A DNA stretch of 64,000 nucleotides from JAFAGX01 sp963759875. Lineage in GTDB: Bacteria > Acidobacteriota > Terriglobia > Terriglobales > Acidobacteriaceae. The notes below the pieces were generated by a model, which had not been told where the DNA came from, did not search any database, and saw nothing but the letters and a program-made list of their open reading frames with translations. Shown here piece by piece: positions 47,254 through 56,306 of this stretch. The stretch covers positions 496,001 through 560,000 of the forward strand of contig CAVXBB010000005.1 of the NCBI GenBank assembly GCA_963759875.1. The letters run 5' to 3'. The position numbers and the translations under genes were made by a program. The first letter of the stretch is position 1; every line of letters starts with the position of its first letter.

Positions 47254-47596
47254 ACACCTTATTAGATGACCGAAGTGCCGCCTTAGAAGCATGGCGATTC
47301 CGGGGCGAATGATTGCCCCCGCATTCCATAACGTTTCTCGAGCGCGACAGTGTTCGGCAGCTATCGGCGAAACGTGCAACTCTGTAGTCATCGAGCTCGA
47401 GGCTGGTGTGCTAACTTTCATGCGCGACACGAACTTGAACGGGGCCTCGAGCTCCAGAACCTTACTTTGCGCCCTTCGCGGTCAGATTCGGACGTGCCAG
47501 CGGAGCATGCGATTGAAAAGATGAGCGAGAATCGCTATGCTGGGGCAGTAGTTGGCATATAAGCTCGAACGATTTGTTAAGTCGTTTCATTCAGCC

Positions 47597-47690
47597 GGAG
47601 AGGTGGCCGAGTGGCTGAAGGCGGCGGTTTGCTAAACCGTTATACGGGCTAAAACCTGTATCGAGGGTTCGAATCCCTCCCTCTCCGCCA
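47597..47690 (+). tRNA. tRNA-Ser (anticodon GCU)
   Basis: 94 nt with encoded CCA. Acceptor GGAGAGG pairs with CCTCTCC, discriminator G, D-arm GGCCGAGTGGCTGAAGGC, anticodon stem-loop GGTTTGCTAAACC with GCT, a long variable arm (TATACGGGCTAAAACCTGTATC) as in serine tRNAs, and the T-arm AGGGTTCGAATCCCT. Decodes AGC and AGU. Confidence 0.97.
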
Positions 47691-47720
47691 GAATTCCCCC
47701 AAATCCTTCCAGGGCGGGCC

Positions 47721-47825
47721 GGCCCATGTTTGGCGTTTTCTCCCTCGCTCAACGGAATAGGCTGCCCCATGCTTCGTGGTTTTCGAAGCATGGGAACCAC
47801 GAACCTCGACTCCAAATTTTCATCG
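47721..47825 (+). repeat. REP-like repeat, copy A
   Basis: 105 bases with a hairpin core CCCATGCTTCG...CGAAGCATGGG. Copy at 50423-50527 differs at only 4 of 105 positions; an inverted, more diverged copy is at 48107-48192. Copy A precedes the RAYT relic, as REP elements do around their transposase. Confidence 0.75.
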
Positions 47826-47864
47826 CTCACGGCCAAGCTTCACTCTCCATGCTTATAACCACTC

Positions 47865-48110
47865 ATGCCGAACCGTCTCCACCACTATCACGGTGCCGGA
47901 TATCTCCACTTCATAACCACCAGCTGTTATCCGCAGCGTCCGCTGCTCGGCACTCCCCGCAGCCGTGATGTGTCTGGTGTTGGAGCCGGAGGAGCGGGAA
48001 TGGAGCCGCTCTCGCGGCTATGCGCTGGACGAGCCCGGCCCGGAGCTGGTGAACGTGCAGCAGAAAATCGAGCTGCGGGTGAGAACAATCTCTTGCTACC
48101 ATCGCTGGTG
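47865..48110 (+). pseudogene. REP-associated tyrosine transposase (RAYT/Y1_Tnp) with internal deletion
   Basis: The start MPNRLHHYHGAGYLHFITTS-CYPQRPLLGTPRSRD is the N-terminus of the acidobacterial RAYT family, including the first strand with HFITTS. At about 47968 the sequence jumps, in another frame, to CLVLEPEEREWSRSRGYALDEPGPELVNVQQKIELRVR, the C-terminus of the same family (normally ...RGLVxxPExWxWSSxRxYA). The whole catalytic middle with the HxH motif and the Tyr is gone, so the gene is dead. It lies between inverted REP-like copies A and B, the usual RAYT arrangement. Confidence 0.78.
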
Positions 48111-48192
48111 GTGCCCACGCTTCGAAAACCACGAAGCGTGGGGCAGCCTAGGTATTGGTGGTGGAAAAAGTAGAAATCCTAAAGATGGGCCA
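48107..48192 (-). repeat. REP-like repeat, copy B (inverted)
   Basis: Core CCCACGCTTCG...CGAAGCGTGGG with compensating T-to-C and A-to-G changes relative to copy A (ATGC/GCAT to ACGC/GCGT), which keeps the hairpin paired. Flanks GGCAGCCTAG and ATGGGCC match copy A on the other strand. Confidence 0.65.
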
Positions 48193-48297
48193 GCTCCCCA
48201 TGTATTTCTGATTTCAAGGAGCACATGGAACGCTTAACCATGGCCAAGCCTACCGACTGAGGCCCTCACATTATGGGCTGCGCGGAGTCGTATCACT

Positions 48298-48519
48298 CTA
48301 GCTGCGGGTTGTTGTTTTTTGCTGCGAGTGCAATCGCAGTGGAGACATTTTGCTTGGCCATTTCCGGGCCTGTCCCAATGCCTCGTAGAAATCGGCAAGA
48401 CTGTTGTAAGCGTTTGCAGAACCTGGATAAAGCTCGACATTGCGTCCGAATGCCGCCAAAGCTTCGTTTGGTTTCTGCTGCATTAGCTCGTAGCCAAACT
48501 CATCGATGAGACGAAAAAA
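48298..48519 (-). pseudogene. TPR-protein C-terminal fragment
   Basis: Frame read from 48519 gives FRLIDEFGYELMQQKPNEALAAFGRNVELYPGSANAYNSLADFYEALGQ, a single clear TPR motif and the start of another, followed by an unrelated Ser/Lys tail. It matches the C-terminal TPR part found behind serine hydrolase or beta-lactamase-like domains in acidobacteria (NSxGYxLLxxxxxxEAIxxFxxNVExYPxSANAYDSLA). No N-terminal domain is present. Confidence 0.5.
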
Positions 48520-48711
48520 TTAAGGCTTGAATCGCGCCCGCTCTGAACTATCTTGGTTAGGCGTTGCCGTTTGTACGGGCTTTCCTTCCTCGGTTCTTTT
48601 CCTTAGACCATCCATCAATAGCTGATCTTCCGCGATCAGCTGTGGGCTTCTTTGTGTTCCGCCACTCTGGATTTCAAGGAGCCTGTGCATCAACTCGGCA
48701 AAATTTTCCAT
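48520..48711 (-). CDS. Small hypothetical protein
   Basis: 63 residues from the ATG at 48711, chosen because GGAGG lies 5 bases upstream. Reads MENFAELMHRLLEIQSGGTQ, then RSPQLIAEDQLLMDGLRKRT and a hydrophilic tail (EEGKPVQTATPNQDSSERA). Helical, no membrane segment, no family recognised. Isolated between the TPR relic and the Cys-rich protein; same direction as both. Confidence 0.45.
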   Translation of the reverse strand: MENFAELMHRLLEIQSGGTQRSPQLIAEDQLLMDGLRKRTEEGKPVQTATPNQDSSERARFKP

Positions 48712-48771
48712 GACTTCCTCCAAGCCTGTCAACCTGCTAGTGGGTTCCGGGCAAGGTCCTCTAGCCTATAT

Positions 48772-49161
48772 CTAGGCCGCGGGTTTCCGTCGGACCTTAT
48801 CGACAGCATTAAGTCCGGCACCTAAGAAGTTGGCAGAAGCCTCCCAGGAAGTTTGCTCACCTCGAAAAGCGGTAAGCGGTACGACCTTAACCTTCCCTCC
48901 TTGCTCGGCGACTACAGTCATCGAGCGGTGACAGACATCGCACAGCCAGAAGTATCGCAGGCCGTGCGGGGCCGGACGCCCATTTCTGCACGATCTGCCC
49001 GCACCGGCATCATCCGATATATCGAGGAGGAACAATTTGCCTTGGTGCAAGTACAGAAAGGACTCGGAGCACGTGGGATTAGCGCACTTTGCAAGCATCT
49101 TGAGGTCCAGGTTTTGGGGTGAGACCGAGTGGGCCACACCAGCCTGAGATAAAATTGCCAT
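48772..49161 (-). CDS. Small Zn-ribbon-like hypothetical protein
   Basis: 129 residues (an internal ATG at 49098 could be the true start). The core LAKCANPTCSESFLYLHQGKLFLLD and RYFWLCDVCHRSMTVVAEQGGKVKVVPL has a CxxxxC pair and a CxxC pair with the strand pattern of a zinc ribbon; this CANPxC...F..L..GKLF.........YFWLC..C...MT arrangement recurs in acidobacterial genomes as I remember them. No signal peptide. Probably a metal-binding regulatory or structural protein. Monocistronic, 87 bases behind the Crp/Fnr gene in the same direction. Confidence 0.65.
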   Translation of the reverse strand: MAILSQAGVAHSVSPQNLDLKMLAKCANPTCSESFLYLHQGKLFLLDISDDAGAGRSCRNGRPAPHGLRYFWLCDVCHRSMTVVAEQGGKVKVVPLTAFRGEQTSWEASANFLGAGLNAVDKVRRKPAA

Positions 49162-49247
49162 CTGCTACAGGATTGAAGCCACTCTATCGCCTCTCGTACA
49201 TTTGTCTGTACGGTAGCGGGCAGAACGCTCGAAATTAGTTAAAGAGT

Positions 49248-50021
49248 TCAATTGGGCTTAGCGAGATGAGAGAGTCGTCGCATCACCTCGTAACACTCGC
49301 ACGCCTTGCTCTCCAGGCCTTTCCGGTTGGAGATGCGGATGTGACCACGAACGCAACGGATCACTCCGGCACTTCGGAACGAGCTGATTGCTGCGCTCAC
49401 GGACGAGCGCCTACAGCCCAGCATTTGAGCGACAAATTCTTGGGTCAAGGGCAGGAGTTCGCACTCAGTGCGGTCATAGCTCATCGCGAGCCAGCGAGCG
49501 AGGCGCTCGGGGACTTGATGTAGGTTATTGCAAGCGGCTATTTGTGCCAGCTGCATCGAATAGGTGTGGGCATAGCCACGAAGCAACTGGTCAAGTTGTG
49601 GGTTTCCAAGCAGTATGTGCCGCAGCAGGTCAGACTCGATCCTGAGGCTATCCCCCTCGATTGGCACAATGGCACGAACCGAGGCATCGCGAGCACCTAG
49701 GGCTATTGGCGTTCCGACGAACCCCTCCCGCCCTGTCATGCCAACTTCAATGATCGCTCCATTGCGCATCACAGCTACGAAGGAAACCATTCCGCTATTG
49801 GGAAAGTAGACGGATTCGATAGGCTCGTTGGGTTCCCAGAGTGTCGCTCCAGATCTCAAACGAAAGAATTCCAAGTACCGCCGTAGGTGGCTGTACTGTT
49901 TTCGAGGCAGGGCCGCTAGAATCATGTTTTCAGGATCGTGGGGACTGTCTGGCTTGTAAAGTTGCTCCCTCCTCTCAGATGTTCGCTTTCTCGATCCGTA
50001 TCGCTTGTGCATCCCGGACAT
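49248..50021 (-). CDS. Crp/Fnr-family transcriptional regulator
   Basis: 257 residues. N-terminal cyclic-nucleotide-binding-type barrel (PRKQYSHLRRYLEFFRLRSGATLWEPNEPIESVYFPNSGMVSFVAVM and GAIIEVGMTGREGFVGTPIALG) and a C-terminal Crp-type HTH (ERLARWLAMSYDRTECELLPLTQEFVAQMLGCRRSSVSAAISSFRSAGVIRCVRGHIRI). The barrel lacks an obvious Arg-Ser cAMP pocket and there is no N-terminal Cys cluster, so it is neither a classical Crp nor an Fe-S Fnr. The sub-type with YFPxxGxVS is common in Acidobacteriota and Rhizobiales. Start uncertain; a Met at 49925 is also possible. Target genes unknown. Confidence 0.85.
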   Translation of the reverse strand: MSGMHKRYGSRKRTSERREQLYKPDSPHDPENMILAALPRKQYSHLRRYLEFFRLRSGATLWEPNEPIESVYFPNSGMVSFVAVMRNGAIIEVGMTGREGFVGTPIALGARDASVRAIVPIEGDSLRIESDLLRHILLGNPQLDQLLRGYAHTYSMQLAQIAACNNLHQVPERLARWLAMSYDRTECELLPLTQEFVAQMLGCRRSSVSAAISSFRSAGVIRCVRGHIRISNRKGLESKACECYEVMRRLSHLAKPN

Positions 50022-50422
50022 GGCGCTGTCGAGCCGTTCTTTTAGTTCACAGCGTTTTGAGTAACAGGTCCTGGATCACGGCCCGATCTCCACTTTCCAT
50101 CATTGCTCCTCCGCATGTTATTGTCTGTGACACGGAGCACGTATGGGGAGTGACCCGGTGCGGGACGGAAGGAGGAACCGGGTCCGACACGTAAGCGAGA
50201 ACGCCGCAACCTGCACTTCCTGTGAATATCGCCACCCGCTACCTCAGGGAAGTTGTGTGATGTGCGGGACACCCCGCGATCGAGTCTCTGCAGGCGTCTG
50301 CGGCAATGCTTGACGAATTTAGTGATTTCGCTACTCTGATCTGGCCCCAGTTTGGCCGTCTAAATTGGCCCCACCTTATATATAGCGATTAGATCAGCCT
50401 GCCCTGTTCTGGCCAGGGGCCT
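50022..50422. other. Intergenic stretch with transposon-end-like repeat fragments
   Basis: No gene seen. At about 50341-50378 the sequence TGGCCCCAGTTTGGCCGTC and the nearby TTGGCCCCACC look like short tandem terminal repeats of a lost insertion sequence. The REP-like copy C follows at 50423. Confidence 0.35.
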
Positions 50423-50527
50423 GGCCCATCTTTGGCGTTTTCTCCCTCGCTCAACGGAATAGGCTGCCCCATGCTGCGTGGTTTTCGAAGCATGGGCACC
50501 ACGAACCTCGACTCCAAATGTTCATCG
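50423..50527 (+). repeat. REP-like repeat, copy C
   Basis: 105 bases, 101 identical to copy A at 47721-47825. It is solitary, with no transposase next to it, as expected for a dispersed REP copy. It lies between the Crp/Fnr and LysR genes, 48 bases before the end of the latter. Confidence 0.75.
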
Positions 50528-50574
50528 AACCGGAGCGGTGTGACCCCTCGGTGGTAATGCAAGCCCTCTATACG

Positions 50575-51483
50575 TCAAGCGGACGGCGAGTCTCGCTTTT
50601 CGCCGTTTGAGAGTCGTCGCACCGTGCTGATGAAGGTTGCGGTTGGACGGGTATGCGTGCGATCGCGGCGATAGGCGATGCCCAATTCACGCCAGAGTTC
50701 CACGTCCCGCAGAGGGATTAAAACTGCCCGTCCCGCAAGCAGTTGATCGCGAGCAAAGCTGGCGCTCACCAGCGAAACACCTAGGCCAGCGGCCACAAAG
50801 CTCTTGATCATGCTTACGCTGGGCAATTCCATCCGCACCTGCAGACGTGAGTTGTAGGGGCGGAACAGTTTGTCCATCAACTGGCGGGTGTACCCGGTTT
50901 TGGGGAAGAGCAGAGGCTGTTTTGCGATGTCATCGACAGTTACACTTTTCTTTTCGGCCAGCGGGTTGTCAGGAGGAACCATCAACATAAGCTGATCGCG
51001 AAAAATTAAATGTGTTTTCAAGCTCGGCGATTTAACCGGAAGCGTCACGATGCCGACGTCAACCGAGCCATTCTCCAGTTTCTCAATGATCTTGTAGCTG
51101 AAGTTGCGGTAAATGTGAATTTGCACTTCAGGGTAGAGCCGGCAATACTCCGCAAATACTTTGGGCAAGACATACAGGCACGTAGCTTCATTGGCCCCGA
51201 TAATCAACTTGCCCCGAGCAGTCACACCCTGATCAGCCACGGCTAACAGCGACTCTTGTTTCAGCTTCTGCATTTGCTCGGCATAATCACGCAGGACCCT
51301 TCCCGCCGGAGTTAGCCGCACGGCCTTGCCGGAGCGGTCAAACAGCTTGTCTCCGTATTCCTCCTCCAGTTGCCGGATCTGTGCGCTCACCGCAGACTGC
51401 GACCGAAACACCTTCTGTCCGGCGCGAGAAAAACTGCCCAGTTTCGCCACTTCCAGAAATGTCACCAGCTGATCGAAGTCCAT
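50575..51483 (-). CDS. LysR-family transcriptional regulator
   Basis: 302 residues. N-terminal wHTH MDFDQLVTFLEVAKLGSFSRAGQKVFRSQSAVSAQIRQLEEEYGDKLFDRSGKAVRLTPAG, then a substrate-binding domain (KLIIGANEATCLYVLPKVFAEYCRLYPEVQIHIY, GSVDVGIVTLPVKSPSL, FVAAGLGVSLVSASFARDQL). Full length. It follows gltB by 45 bases in the same direction, so it is likely co-transcribed with it and may control it, as GltC does in Bacillus, although there it is divergent. CbbR belongs to this family too, but the location outside the island and next to gltB argues against that role. Confidence 0.9.
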   Translation of the reverse strand: MDFDQLVTFLEVAKLGSFSRAGQKVFRSQSAVSAQIRQLEEEYGDKLFDRSGKAVRLTPAGRVLRDYAEQMQKLKQESLLAVADQGVTARGKLIIGANEATCLYVLPKVFAEYCRLYPEVQIHIYRNFSYKIIEKLENGSVDVGIVTLPVKSPSLKTHLIFRDQLMLMVPPDNPLAEKKSVTVDDIAKQPLLFPKTGYTRQLMDKLFRPYNSRLQVRMELPSVSMIKSFVAAGLGVSLVSASFARDQLLAGRAVLIPLRDVELWRELGIAYRRDRTHTRPTATFISTVRRLSNGEKRDSPSA

Positions 51484-51528
51484 GAATGGTCAGTGATTAT
51501 AGAAGACGGAACCACAAGGTAATAAGCA

Positions 51529-54500
51529 TTACTGGCTGGAAAGCCGTACGCGTTGGCGGCGATAGTGGGGTGGAAGAGCAGCCGGGACAAGTTCTGAATA
51601 GTCGAATCGCGGAACTCTCCGAGGAAAATATTTCAGGATCGGGCTCCAGGTATCGGCTATCGAGCATGGAAGAAACGTCGGCTGGACGCGAACCAACGGC
51701 AGTGCCTGAGTGTTCTTCAACAACTCTGCGGCGCGCATGCTTCCTGTGAGTCCAAAATGTCGATGCAACACTCGCCGAAGCCACACTTGTTCCTGGCCTT
51801 CTATCTCAACCGCACGCACTGACTGCTCGTTCAGCAAGTAGCTTTCACTGTATTCGCGCGCTAAGTAAGCCAGGCCGCCGGTCATGCCCGCTCCCATATT
51901 TCTGCCGACCGGGCCGAGAATCAGCGCGATGCCAGCAGTCATGTACTCGCATGCGTGCTGGCCGGCGCCTTCGACCGTAACCAGTGCGCCGCTGTTGCGG
52001 ACAGCTAGTCGCTCGCCCACCTGGCCTGCGATATATAATTCTCCACCGGTTGCTCCATAAAGCACCGTGTTGCCGGCCAACACGTCACCCCGCACACAGG
52101 CCTCATCACCGGCCGAAATGGCAATGCTGCCGCCCGCCATTCCTTTGCCCACATAGTCGTTCGCTTCGCCCACCAGCCGCAAATTGATTCCTGGAACCAG
52201 AAAAGCTCCGAAGCTTTGCCCTGCCGTGCCGCTGAATTCGAAATCAATCGAGCCGACACTCTGGAACTGCTGCCTGCGCGTCAGAATTTTCCCGCTCAAA
52301 TGCGCGCCTATGGCCCGGTCAGCGCAGGTGATGCGAAATCGGTGCGAACCGCGCGTGGGCATACCGACTTCTTCCAGTCTTCTAGCAAGCGCAACCGACA
52401 GATTGCCGTCGTAGCTCTCGCGCCAGCCAATTTGCTCGGGAGGCAAAACGGGTTCAAGTATCTCGCTCACGGTGCGTTCCGCTTGCTCATTTCGAGCGCG
52501 AAGTTTACTCACATCGCCGACGATTTCGTCGATCGAATGCGCGCCGATAGATCCGAGAAGTTCTCGAACTTCAGCTACCAGAGAACGGAAATAGCTCTCG
52601 ACCATCTCCGGCTTGCCAGCGAACCGCGCTCTGAGCTTCTCATCTTGCGTCGCGATACCCACCGGGCAGGTATTCAGGTGGCATTGTCTCGCCATCACGC
52701 AACCGAGAGCCAGCAAAGCAGCCGTGCCGAAGCCAAATTCGTCAGCGCCGAGCAGCGCAGCAATGACTACGTCGCGCGCGAACTTAAAGCCGCCATCAGC
52801 ACGTAATCGAACTCGGCTGCGCAGGCCGCAGCGTAGCAAAGTACAGTGTGCATCGCGAAGCCCGACCTCCCAGGGTAAGCCCGTGTTCTTGATCGAGGTG
52901 AGCGGAGACGCGCCGGTCCCACCATCGTGGCCGCTAATGGTGATCACGTGAGCGCCGGCTTTCGCCACCCCCGCCGCGATGATGCCCACCCCCGTGCTGG
53001 AGACGAGCTTGACTCCGATGCGCGCTCGCGGATTTATCGCGCGCAGGTCGAAGATCAACTGCGCTAGATCTTCGATGCTATAGATGTCATGATGCGGCGG
53101 GGGTGAAATCAGCGCCATGTTCGGCGATGCATGCCTCAGCCGCGCGATGTAGGTTGTCACTTTGCCTGCCGGAAGCTGCCCGCCCTCACCCGGTTTCGCC
53201 CCCTGCGCAATTTTGATTTCCAGTTCATCGGCCTGAGTCAAATACTCCGGCGTTACCCCAAACCGCGCCGACGCTACCTGCTTCACCCGATTGTTCGCCT
53301 CGGAATACGCGTACACTTCCGGATTTTCGCCGCCTTCTCCGGTATTGCTCCGGCCGCCCAGGCGATTCATGGCGATTGCGAGGGTGTGATGCGTTTCCGG
53401 CGAAATCGCTCCTAGCGACATAGCCTGGGTGCTGATCCGGCTGAGCAGTGAAGTTTCCGATTCAACCTTGTGCAGGGACACGGGTGCGCTCGGCACAATT
53501 TCCAGCAGATCGCGGATCGCGACCGGTTCTCGTTGCCTCACAATTTCAGAAAAGTGTTTGAAATTGTCCTGCGTCGGTGATTTGAGATAACCATGCATTC
53601 GCCGTACTAATTCCGGCGATGAGGCGTGCCGCTCTCCGCTGTGGCGGAAGCGGTACAGGCCTTGATCGGTTAACTGATGCCTCTCGCCCGCGAATGCAGC
53701 CGAGTGCCGAGTAATACAGCCCTGCAAAAGTTCATCCAGCCCCTTACCTCCGAGAGCGCTGCCAGCATTTTCGAAAAAGCGTCGACACACATCAGCGTCC
53801 AAACCGAGAGTTTCGAAAAGCTGGCTGTTACGATAACTGGAGATATTGGAAATACCCATTCGCGCCATGACTTTTAGCAGGCCTTTTTCAATAGCACGCC
53901 GGTATGTCACCACACCGTCAGCCGCCAGTGTCGCTGCTTCTTGTAGTGCGACGTAGGGCACGACCGCGCTCGCGCCCGCCGCAATCAATAATGCAAAGTG
54001 ATGAGTATCGAAGGCCTGTCCGGTTTCGATAATCAGCGGCACGTTCCAAGCGCCAGCTTTTATCATTCCCTTCCAAACCGCAGCCAGCCCCAGTAGCGCG
54101 GGAATAGCGACGCGGCGGGCGCTCACTGCGCGGTCACTGATCAGGACAAGGCCAATTCCCTTGTTTGCCAAATCCGCTGCTCTCGTTTCGAGACGAGTCA
54201 ACGCCGTTTTTCCCCCATCCACACCCGAGACAAGCGGGAATGTCAAATCCAGCTTTTGGACGGGCGCCAGTTTTGCGCGGATGACTTGCAACTGGCCGTC
54301 ATCAAGCAATGGCGTCGGAAGAACCGCCGCATTTCCGGGATACACAGCAAGAGACATCACATGCGTTTCCCGCATTGGGTCGATCGGCGGATTCGTGACC
54401 TGCGCGAATCGTTGCTTGCAGTAGTCCCATAGCGATCGTGTAAGGGACGACACAAACGCCGGCGCAGCATCGTCTCCCATGCTCCACACGCTTTCTTGTC

Positions 54501-55881
54501 CCTTTTCCACCAGCGGACGGAATAGAAACCGGTGCTGGTCCTCGGACCAACCGAGCGCTGCCATGATCTCAGTTGGTGCGGCTTTCGCAGCCCGAGCGCG
54601 ATTAGAAGGGATTATGTGGACAGGTTTCGGTAAGTAAGTGAAGTGCCGCAATCGCGTGCCACTTAAAACGTCCTTTGACCCGAGGAACACTCCTTGTTCA
54701 GGATCCGCAATCAACATCTCACCTGGCCCGAGCCGCCGCCGCTCAACCACCGTACTTTCAGGAAAGTCGGCAACGCCAACCTCTGAAGCGGCGATTACCC
54801 ACCCGCCAGAAGTACGCGCGTAGCGCAGAGGTCTAAGGCCGTTACGGTCCAGTTTCGCACCCACTCGAATTCCGTCAGTAAAGATCATCGCCGCAGGGCC
54901 ATCCCAAGGCTCCTGCTCTCGCGCATGCACTTCGAAAAATCGGTGTGCGTTCCCCGGCAGCTTTGTATCGTTTTCCCACGCCGGCGGTACCATGCACGAG
55001 ATCGCAGCCGCCGCCTCGTAGCCACGGCGCAGATAAATTTCATATGCGTTATCGAAACTTGCCGAATCGCTGACCGATTCCTCCAACAAATACGCAGCCG
55101 GAGGCAGTTGCAATTTCGTAAGTAATGTTCGCTGCCTTGCGCGCATCCAGCGCCGGTTTGCAGTGATGGTATTGATCTCGCCATTGTGCGCCACAAAACG
55201 GAAAGGTTGCGCCATTGACCAGCTCGGCCGGGTATTGGTCGAATACCGTTGGTGGAAAATGGCAAACGGACTGATAAACGACGGATCAGCCAGGTCGCGG
55301 TAGAAGGCCGGCAATTGCTCGGGCGTGAGCAGTCCCTTGTAAACAACCGTCCGCGTGGAGAGCGAGCAGAAATAGGTTCCGGCCGGTGTCTGGGATTCTA
55401 TTTCTTTCCTCAGCGCGAACAACCTGAATTCCAAATCAGCGGACTCTTGCATGGGGGCAAGAAAACACTGGCGGATCATTGGCAGAGTTCGCAGCGCCTG
55501 CGGACCAACGATGGACGCTTCCGTGGGCACTTCTCGCCATGCGAGCAGCCGGAAGCCATGACAATTTGCGAATATTTCGATCCCCTGTTGTGCTTGCTCT
55601 GTCAGATCAGGGGGCAAGAAAACCATGCCAACCGCGAAAACTGGCGGCAGCTCGATACCCACCTCTCGCGCCCAGGCACGAAAGAATTTGTCCGGAATTC
55701 GAGTAAGCAGGCCCGCGCCATCTCCACTCCGTCCATCCGCGTCCACTCCTCCGCGATGTCCCAACCGCCGCAGCGCTTCCAGTGCACGCTCTACGATCTC
55801 GCGCGAACCCGTGCTGCCGAGTTGGGCCACGAATCCAACGCCGCAAGCGTCATGGTCGGAAATTGGGGACTGTCGGGCCAT
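51529..55881 (-). CDS. gltB: Glutamate synthase large subunit
   Basis: 1450 residues. Converts glutamine and 2-oxoglutarate into two glutamates. Class II amidotransferase domain with the catalytic Cys at residue 13 after a short propeptide (SPISDHDACGVGFVAQ) and the HNGEINT motif; central domain; FMN-binding synthase domain with GGRSNTGEGGENPE and the 3Fe-4S cluster motif CVMARQCHLNTCPVG; and the C-terminal GXGXG beta-helix (GGSIAISAGDEACVRGDVLAGNTVLYGATGG). All parts present at normal length. The small subunit gltD is not in the window. Pairs with the LysR gene downstream. Confidence 0.96.
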   Translation of the reverse strand: MARQSPISDHDACGVGFVAQLGSTGSREIVERALEALRRLGHRGGVDADGRSGDGAGLLTRIPDKFFRAWAREVGIELPPVFAVGMVFLPPDLTEQAQQGIEIFANCHGFRLLAWREVPTEASIVGPQALRTLPMIRQCFLAPMQESADLEFRLFALRKEIESQTPAGTYFCSLSTRTVVYKGLLTPEQLPAFYRDLADPSFISPFAIFHQRYSTNTRPSWSMAQPFRFVAHNGEINTITANRRWMRARQRTLLTKLQLPPAAYLLEESVSDSASFDNAYEIYLRRGYEAAAAISCMVPPAWENDTKLPGNAHRFFEVHAREQEPWDGPAAMIFTDGIRVGAKLDRNGLRPLRYARTSGGWVIAASEVGVADFPESTVVERRRLGPGEMLIADPEQGVFLGSKDVLSGTRLRHFTYLPKPVHIIPSNRARAAKAAPTEIMAALGWSEDQHRFLFRPLVEKGQESVWSMGDDAAPAFVSSLTRSLWDYCKQRFAQVTNPPIDPMRETHVMSLAVYPGNAAVLPTPLLDDGQLQVIRAKLAPVQKLDLTFPLVSGVDGGKTALTRLETRAADLANKGIGLVLISDRAVSARRVAIPALLGLAAVWKGMIKAGAWNVPLIIETGQAFDTHHFALLIAAGASAVVPYVALQEAATLAADGVVTYRRAIEKGLLKVMARMGISNISSYRNSQLFETLGLDADVCRRFFENAGSALGGKGLDELLQGCITRHSAAFAGERHQLTDQGLYRFRHSGERHASSPELVRRMHGYLKSPTQDNFKHFSEIVRQREPVAIRDLLEIVPSAPVSLHKVESETSLLSRISTQAMSLGAISPETHHTLAIAMNRLGGRSNTGEGGENPEVYAYSEANNRVKQVASARFGVTPEYLTQADELEIKIAQGAKPGEGGQLPAGKVTTYIARLRHASPNMALISPPPHHDIYSIEDLAQLIFDLRAINPRARIGVKLVSSTGVGIIAAGVAKAGAHVITISGHDGGTGASPLTSIKNTGLPWEVGLRDAHCTLLRCGLRSRVRLRADGGFKFARDVVIAALLGADEFGFGTAALLALGCVMARQCHLNTCPVGIATQDEKLRARFAGKPEMVESYFRSLVAEVRELLGSIGAHSIDEIVGDVSKLRARNEQAERTVSEILEPVLPPEQIGWRESYDGNLSVALARRLEEVGMPTRGSHRFRITCADRAIGAHLSGKILTRRQQFQSVGSIDFEFSGTAGQSFGAFLVPGINLRLVGEANDYVGKGMAGGSIAISAGDEACVRGDVLAGNTVLYGATGGELYIAGQVGERLAVRNSGALVTVEGAGQHACEYMTAGIALILGPVGRNMGAGMTGGLAYLAREYSESYLLNEQSVRAVEIEGQEQVWLRRVLHRHFGLTGSMRAAELLKNTQALPLVRVQPTFLPCSIADTWSPILKYFPRRVPRFDYSELVPAALPPHYRRQRVRLSSQ

Positions 55882-56166
55882 CTACCATGTTCTACTGATT
55901 GCTGACCCGAAAAGTACAATCAAGAATTTCGATTGTTCCGATGGATTTTTCGGCAGTATCTTCGTTGGGGCACAACGAAGATACTGCCTGAAGTGGGAAT
56001 CTCCAGTGCGAGTACTCCTTCCAATGGCGCTCCGAACACCGGCTGTGAAAGCAGCCCAATTTCGTAGTACACGCCGATAGTTGCTCGCCTCTTAATTAAT
56101 GAGTGTCATCTCGTAAGCACGAGGATCTCCCTTGCAGTGAAACCTGCGTCGTCGTGCCCATTCTAC
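55882..56166. other. Divergent intergenic region between gltB and the TonB receptor
   Basis: No gene seen. A repeat AGTATCTTCGTTGGG-GCACAACGAAGATACT at about 55961-55991 forms a near-perfect inverted repeat with 12-base arms (AGTATCTTCGTT/AACGAAGATACT) and might be a terminator or operator. Operators of the receptor start at 56167. Confidence 0.45.
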
Positions 56167-56221
56167 GTACCACGTACTTTCTTGACAGTAGCACCGATAT
56201 GGTGGTACAGCTGTCAGACCA
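56167..56221. promoter_or_regulatory. Putative FCD/GntR operators before the TonB receptor
   Basis: GTACCAC (56167-56173) and GTGGTAC (56202-56208) form an inverted pair around a TTGACA -35-like hexamer, and CTGTCAGACCA (56211-56221) matches 9 of 11 positions of the TGGTCAGACCA palindrome in front of the GntR-type gene. The regulator at 61278 may thus control the receptor. Confidence 0.42.
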
Positions 56222-56306
56222 CAACGCACTTCTGCCCGGAGAGAGCAAGAGCGTTGCTGCCACGGTTAAAGGTGTCACACTCCAAATTAGGGGGGAGGAT
56301 CGGCTT

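Noticed and set aside
50575..51483. LysR gene considered as CbbR for the RuBisCO operon
   Set aside because: It is 6 kb away, outside the island, on the opposite strand and directly behind gltB, so a glutamate-synthase link is more likely.
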